Below, piece after piece: positions 60,650 through 64,000 of a stretch of DNA of 64,000 nucleotides. The DNA is from Actinoplanes ianthinogenes (lineage in GTDB: Bacteria; Actinomycetota; Actinomycetes; Mycobacteriales; Micromonosporaceae). The position numbers and the translations under genes were made by a program. Position 1 is the stretch's first letter. Every line of letters begins with the position of its first letter. Location of the stretch: positions 9,678,501 through 9,742,500 of the forward strand of contig NZ_AP023356.1 in assembly GCF_018324205.1 (NCBI RefSeq). Direction: 5' to 3'. The notes beneath the pieces are model-generated. The model saw only the letters and a program-made list of their open reading frames with translations, was not told the DNA's origin and searched no databases.

Positions 60650-61974
60650 CCACCCGGTCCCGGCTGTCCTGGCCCTCGTCGCGGGCCGACCGGCGGACGT
60701 TGGTCGCGGCGCTGGGCCTGGTCGCGGTGGCGATCCTGGTCGGCGCGGCGCTCGGCTGGATCGACCACCCGGTACGCGCCCCGGCCGCCCCGCTCTTCGC
60801 CCACGTGCTGCCGCACGCCGGTCCCGGCACCCCGTTCGCGGTCCTGATCGCCTGGGCGGTCCTGCGCTGGGGCCCGGAGCTGGCCGAGCGGCTCCCGTGG
60901 CGGCGGCTCCTGACCGCTGCCTGGCTGACGGCGGTGGCCTGGACGTTCGCGCTCGCCCTGGTGGACGGCTGGCAGCGGGGCGTGGCCGGCCGGCTGACCA
61001 CCCGGTTCGAGTACCTGAGCGAGGTGCCGGGTGTCACCGACGTGCCGGCCATGCTGCGCGGCTTCACCAGCCGGATCCTGCTGCACTCGGTGGACAACTG
61101 GGCCGAGCACGTCTCCGGGCACCCGCCCGGCCCGCTGCTGGTCTTCGTCGCCCTGGACCGGCTCGGGCTGGGCGGCGGTGGCTGGGCCGCGCTGCTCTGC
61201 GTGCTCGCCGGCGCCGGCGCCGTGGTGGCGGTCGCGGTGACCCTGCGCGCGCTCGGCGACGAGGAGGCGGCCCGAGCCGCGATCCCGTTCCTGGTGCTGT
61301 TCCCCGGTGCGGTGTGGATCGGGGTCTCCGCCGACGGCATGTTCGCCGGGGTGGCGGCCGGCGCGCTGGCGCTGCTGGCGATCGGGCTGTCCCGGCCGTC
61401 GCGCTGGTGCCTGGTCGCGGGCGGGGCCGGGCTGGCCGCCTGCGCCTACCTCTCCTACGGCCTCGTCCTGCTGGCGCTGCCCGCGGCGGCCGTGATCGTC
61501 CTGCGGTTGCGGCGGTTCCCGCTGCTGGCGTGGGCGGGGCTGGGCGCGGGCGTGGTGGTGACCGTCATGACCCTGCTCGGCTTCAACTGGTGGGACGGCT
61601 ACCAGCTGGTCCAGCAGCGGTATTACCAAGGATTGGCGAGCGCCAGGCCGTACGCGTACTGGGTCTGGGCGAACCTGGCGGCCCTGACCATCTGTGCCGG
61701 ACCGGCCGCCGCGATCATGCTGCGCCGCGCGGCGGCCGCGGTCGTCACGACCCGCACCCCCGCCGTCCTGCTCTGCCTCGGCGCCGCCGCCGCGGTCGTC
61801 GCCGCCGACCTGTCCGGGCTGAGCAAGGCCGAGACCGAGCGGATCTGGCTGCCGTTCGCCATCTGGCTGCCCGCCGCCGCGGCCCTGGTGCCGTCCCGCG
61901 ACCGCCGCGGCTGGCTGCTGGCGCAGGCCGGCACCGCTCTGCTGGTCAATCATCTGGTGCTGACCTCCTGGTAG
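60628..61974 (+). CDS. polytopic membrane protein, possible GT-C glycosyltransferase
   Basis: A 448-residue integral membrane protein with about ten hydrophobic spans. Between spans 2 and 4 it has an extracytoplasmic stretch with FEYLSEVPGVTDVPAMLRGF and ILLHSVDNWAEHVSGHPPGP; a conserved acidic residue there and a late aqueous loop with NWWDGYQLVQQRYYQGLAS fit the GT-C (ArnT/PMT-like) layout. It lacks a clear family motif, so this is inferred. It begins within the epimerase 3' end and is probably cotranscribed, making polyprenyl-linked sugar transfer likely. Confidence 0.65.
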   Translation: MRAVARLTTRSRLSWPSSRADRRTLVAALGLVAVAILVGAALGWIDHPVRAPAAPLFAHVLPHAGPGTPFAVLIAWAVLRWGPELAERLPWRRLLTAAWLTAVAWTFALALVDGWQRGVAGRLTTRFEYLSEVPGVTDVPAMLRGFTSRILLHSVDNWAEHVSGHPPGPLLVFVALDRLGLGGGGWAALLCVLAGAGAVVAVAVTLRALGDEEAARAAIPFLVLFPGAVWIGVSADGMFAGVAAGALALLAIGLSRPSRWCLVAGGAGLAACAYLSYGLVLLALPAAAVIVLRLRRFPLLAWAGLGAGVVVTVMTLLGFNWWDGYQLVQQRYYQGLASARPYAYWVWANLAALTICAGPAAAIMLRRAAAAVVTTRTPAVLLCLGAAAAVVAADLSGLSKAETERIWLPFAIWLPAAAALVPSRDRRGWLLAQAGTALLVNHLVLTSW

Positions 61975-62054
61975 GAGTCCCGATCGGGACGGCACGGGGC
62001 GGCGCGGGTCGCGCGCCGGGAGTACGGTCGCCGGCATCGACACTGGGAGCGGAC

Positions 62055-63137
62055 ATGTTCAGATGGACGGGCCGGGGCTGGATCGGCGTGCTGCTGTGGC
62101 TCACCGTGCCGCTTCTCGCGTTGGCGCTGGCGGTGGCGACGAGCCCGGATCACCTGCTCGTCTGGTTCGCGGTGTACAACGTCGTCATCGGCGTGCCGGC
62201 GCAGATCCTGGTCGGCCGGGCGATCAACACCCGGCAGACACCGCAGGGACCGGTGGTCACCGGCGAGCACCTGCAACAGAGCGTGCCGGTCCAGCGCGCC
62301 TGGTTCTGGTACTGGGTCATCGGCCTGATCGCCGCCGGAGCCGAGCTGTGGACCAGCGGCCATACCACCGTGGTCTGGGTGCTCGGGATCCTCGGCGTGA
62401 TTGCCCTGTTCGTACAACTCGGCTGGGCGACGCACGACCAGCGCCACCCGTCGTCACCGGACGGCGAGTTCATCGCCGCCCGGGTGGCCGGCGACGACGA
62501 CGGCCGTGAGCCGGTCGCCCGGACCACGGTGCCCAACCGGGAGTTCCGCGCGGCGCTGCTGGAGCGGTGGGCCGCCTACGGCGCCGCCGCGGACAAGCTC
62601 ACGCCGACGGCGGTGACCACCGGGACCGTCGACGGGGTCGCGTTCACCGTGTTCACCACCACGGACCTGGCCGGCGGCCTGCTCCAGCTCGCCGCCTCCA
62701 CCCGGAACGTGTGCCTGGTCCACCTGCCCGTGGTGCTGCCGGACCTGCGGCTGCGGCCCCGGCTGCGCGACGAGTGGGAGGCCGGCGAGTTCCCGCCCGT
62801 CGCCTCGGAGCCGCCGTGGAACTGCGACCTGGTCCTGCGGGCCCACGCGAACAGCACCCTGGAGAACCTCGACGATCCGGGGACCGGGCTGGTCGCCGAG
62901 GCCGACGTGCCGGGATTCGCCGAGGCGATGGTCACGCCCGAGGTCATCGAGGCCTCGGTGCGAACCGGCATCACCCACTGGCGGGTGCACGGGCAGGACC
63001 TGCTCTTCGTCACCGTCCCGGGCAGCGGCGTGCTGACCGAGGCCGAGTCCACCGCGGTGGTCACCGGGCTCGCCCAGATCGCGAAGGCCTTCCCGCAGGA
63101 GACGCTGCACCGCTTCGGGACCGTGCCGTCAGCGTAG
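62055..63137 (+). CDS. hypothetical membrane protein
   Basis: A 360-residue protein. Residues 1-140 hold four hydrophobic spans (MFRWTGRGWIGVLLWLTVPL first), and the rest is soluble with an alternating strand/helix pattern (VDGVAFTVFTTTDLAGGLLQ, THWRVHGQDLLFVTVPGS). I do not recognise the family; membrane plus cytosolic sensing is a loose guess. ATG 62055 follows GGGAGCGG. It is convergent with the flippase-like gene, overlapping it by 9 bases. Confidence 0.7.
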   Translation: MFRWTGRGWIGVLLWLTVPLLALALAVATSPDHLLVWFAVYNVVIGVPAQILVGRAINTRQTPQGPVVTGEHLQQSVPVQRAWFWYWVIGLIAAGAELWTSGHTTVVWVLGILGVIALFVQLGWATHDQRHPSSPDGEFIAARVAGDDDGREPVARTTVPNREFRAALLERWAAYGAAADKLTPTAVTTGTVDGVAFTVFTTTDLAGGLLQLAASTRNVCLVHLPVVLPDLRLRPRLRDEWEAGEFPPVASEPPWNCDLVLRAHANSTLENLDDPGTGLVAEADVPGFAEAMVTPEVIEASVRTGITHWRVHGQDLLFVTVPGSGVLTEAESTAVVTGLAQIAKAFPQETLHRFGTVPSA

Positions 63138-64000
63138 GTCGCGGCGCAGCCACAGGTATGCCGGGATGCCCATCAGCAGGACCAGCCACATGCTGATCAG
63201 GCGATAGAGGACGACGATCGCGGCGGCGACCGGGTGGCTGCACCCGGCGGTGACCAGGGCGGCGAGCATGACCACCTCGATCAGGCCGGTGCCGCCCGGG
63301 GTGAGCGGGATCTGCCGGACGATCTGGATGCCCAGGTAGATGACCGCGATCCGCCACCAGTCGAGGGTGGCGTGGCAGGCGGTGGCCGCGGCGGCCAGGC
63401 AGAACAGGTCGAGAACCCACTTGGCCAGACCGGCCGTGAAAATCGAGAACCAGCGGCGGGACGGGATTGCCGCCATCTCGGCGGTGGTGCGGGCGGCCGC
63501 GGCGACGAACCTGCCGAGGCGGGAGCCGGGTGATGGGGAGAGGGCCGTGCGGAAGCGCCAGAGGACGTAACCGAGGGCCGCGACGGCGAGGGCGATCACG
63601 GCCGGGCGCCACGGGACGGTTTCCAGGTCGGAGCTGATCAGCCAGCCGAACGCGTACAGCAGGGCGAGGCTGAGCATCGAGACGACGCCGGAGACCACGG
63701 TGACGGCCGTCGCCACGGGGGTGGTGGCGCCGTACCGCCGGAAGGTCCGGAAGGTGAAGGCGGTCGCGACCGCCGCGCCTGCCGGGACGGCCATGCTCAC
63801 CGCGGCCCCGCTGACGGTGAGCGCGATCGCGCTGTCCCGGGGCAGCCGCACGCCGAGGCCGGCCAGCAGGAGCCGTTGCTGCTCGGCGAAGGCCGCCTGC
63901 GAGACGAACCCGGCCACCACCGCGGCGGCCGCCCAGCCCAGGTCGAGCTCCTGCCAGACGGTCAGCAGCGAACCCAGATCCGGCAACTGGTCACGCAGGG
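63129..64000 (-). CDS. LPG-synthase-like transmembrane protein, N terminus outside the window
   Basis: The frame is open to the right edge, so this is partial (at least 290 residues). It has about eight spans and the hallmark of the UPF0104/lysylphosphatidylglycerol-synthetase membrane domain: IVRQIPLTPGGTGLIEVVML and VVLYRLISMWLVLLMGIPAYL. Family members flip or synthesise modified phospholipids; the domain alone is more likely a flippase. No soluble synthetase domain is encoded within the visible part. Confidence 0.85.
   Translation of the reverse strand, partial: LRDQLPDLGSLLTVWQELDLGWAAAAVVAGFVSQAAFAEQQRLLLAGLGVRLPRDSAIALTVSGAAVSMAVPAGAAVATAFTFRTFRRYGATTPVATAVTVVSGVVSMLSLALLYAFGWLISSDLETVPWRPAVIALAVAALGYVLWRFRTALSPSPGSRLGRFVAAAARTTAEMAAIPSRRWFSIFTAGLAKWVLDLFCLAAAATACHATLDWWRIAVIYLGIQIVRQIPLTPGGTGLIEVVMLAALVTAGCSHPVAAAIVVLYRLISMWLVLLMGIPAYLWLRRDLR

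Overview
The window is about 64 kb of very GC-rich actinobacterial chromosome with frequent GTG starts, GGAGG-type ribosome sites and many 4-nt start/stop overlaps. The gene mix (a chemotaxis receptor, PAS/SpoIIE phosphatase signalling, MmyB-type regulators, DUF1906 and DUF4331 proteins) suggests a Micromonosporaceae member such as Actinoplanes. This placement is inference. I saw no rRNA, tRNA or CRISPR array.

Layout. 0-1.5 kb: 3' part of an IS transposase followed by a 167-bp near-perfect palindrome. 1.5-9.5 kb: an ATP-grasp protein, small hypotheticals, a DUF4389 membrane protein, an MmyB regulator with an NADP oxidoreductase, a GlsB-like membrane protein and adhE. 9.5-15 kb: SHOCT and DUF3040 proteins and a coupled DUF4331 / TPR / NicO metal-exporter operon. 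15-24 kb: a GNAT + NDP-forming acyl-CoA synthetase fusion, ArsC, a cold-shock protein, a CPBP protease / histidine kinase / response regulator operon, an NTF2 protein and a lipoprotein esterase. 23.5-35.8 kb: two universal-stress-protein stubs around a DUF1918 gene, nhaA, a 1454-residue PAS/GAF/SpoIIE phosphatase, three exported or anchored proteins, an AraC/DHFR-like pair, DUF1876 and a DoxX remnant. 35.9-49 kb: a membrane-bound GH67-like protein, a chemotaxis receptor, an ArsM remnant, a patatin lacking its catalytic Asp, FadD, an EAL protein and a divergent SDR/MmyB pair. 49-54 kb: hypotheticals, a cupin, an NmrA-like protein and an orphan Ntox15 DNase-like toxin. 54-64 kb: a seven-gene operon (GT2, DUF2064, methyltransferase, molybdopterin oxidoreductase, small membrane protein, two-component system), a divergent epimerase/membrane-protein pair and, at the edge, a LPG-synthase-like flippase.

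Two themes stand out. First, a 14-bp palindromic motif resembling the DosR/DevR/OsdR dormancy box (GGG-A/C-C-N4-G-N-CCC) lies about 55-66 bp upstream of DUF4389 (two copies), adhE, the GNAT-acyl-CoA synthetase fusion and DUF1876. A 13-bp variant precedes the USP stub, and a perfect 14-bp copy faces the DoxX remnant. With the debris of pntB, USP genes and doxX, this looks like a partly eroded hypoxia/dormancy regulon.

Second, the protein at 52716-54173 has an Ntox15 signature with the HxxD motif of Tde1-type DNases. Its lysine-rich N terminus carries two copies of an ITSY[L/F] motif resembling eukaryotic PCNA-interacting (PIP) boxes. The gene is visibly AT-richer than its surroundings and has no recognisable immunity gene beside it. 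It is the best candidate here for something undescribed.
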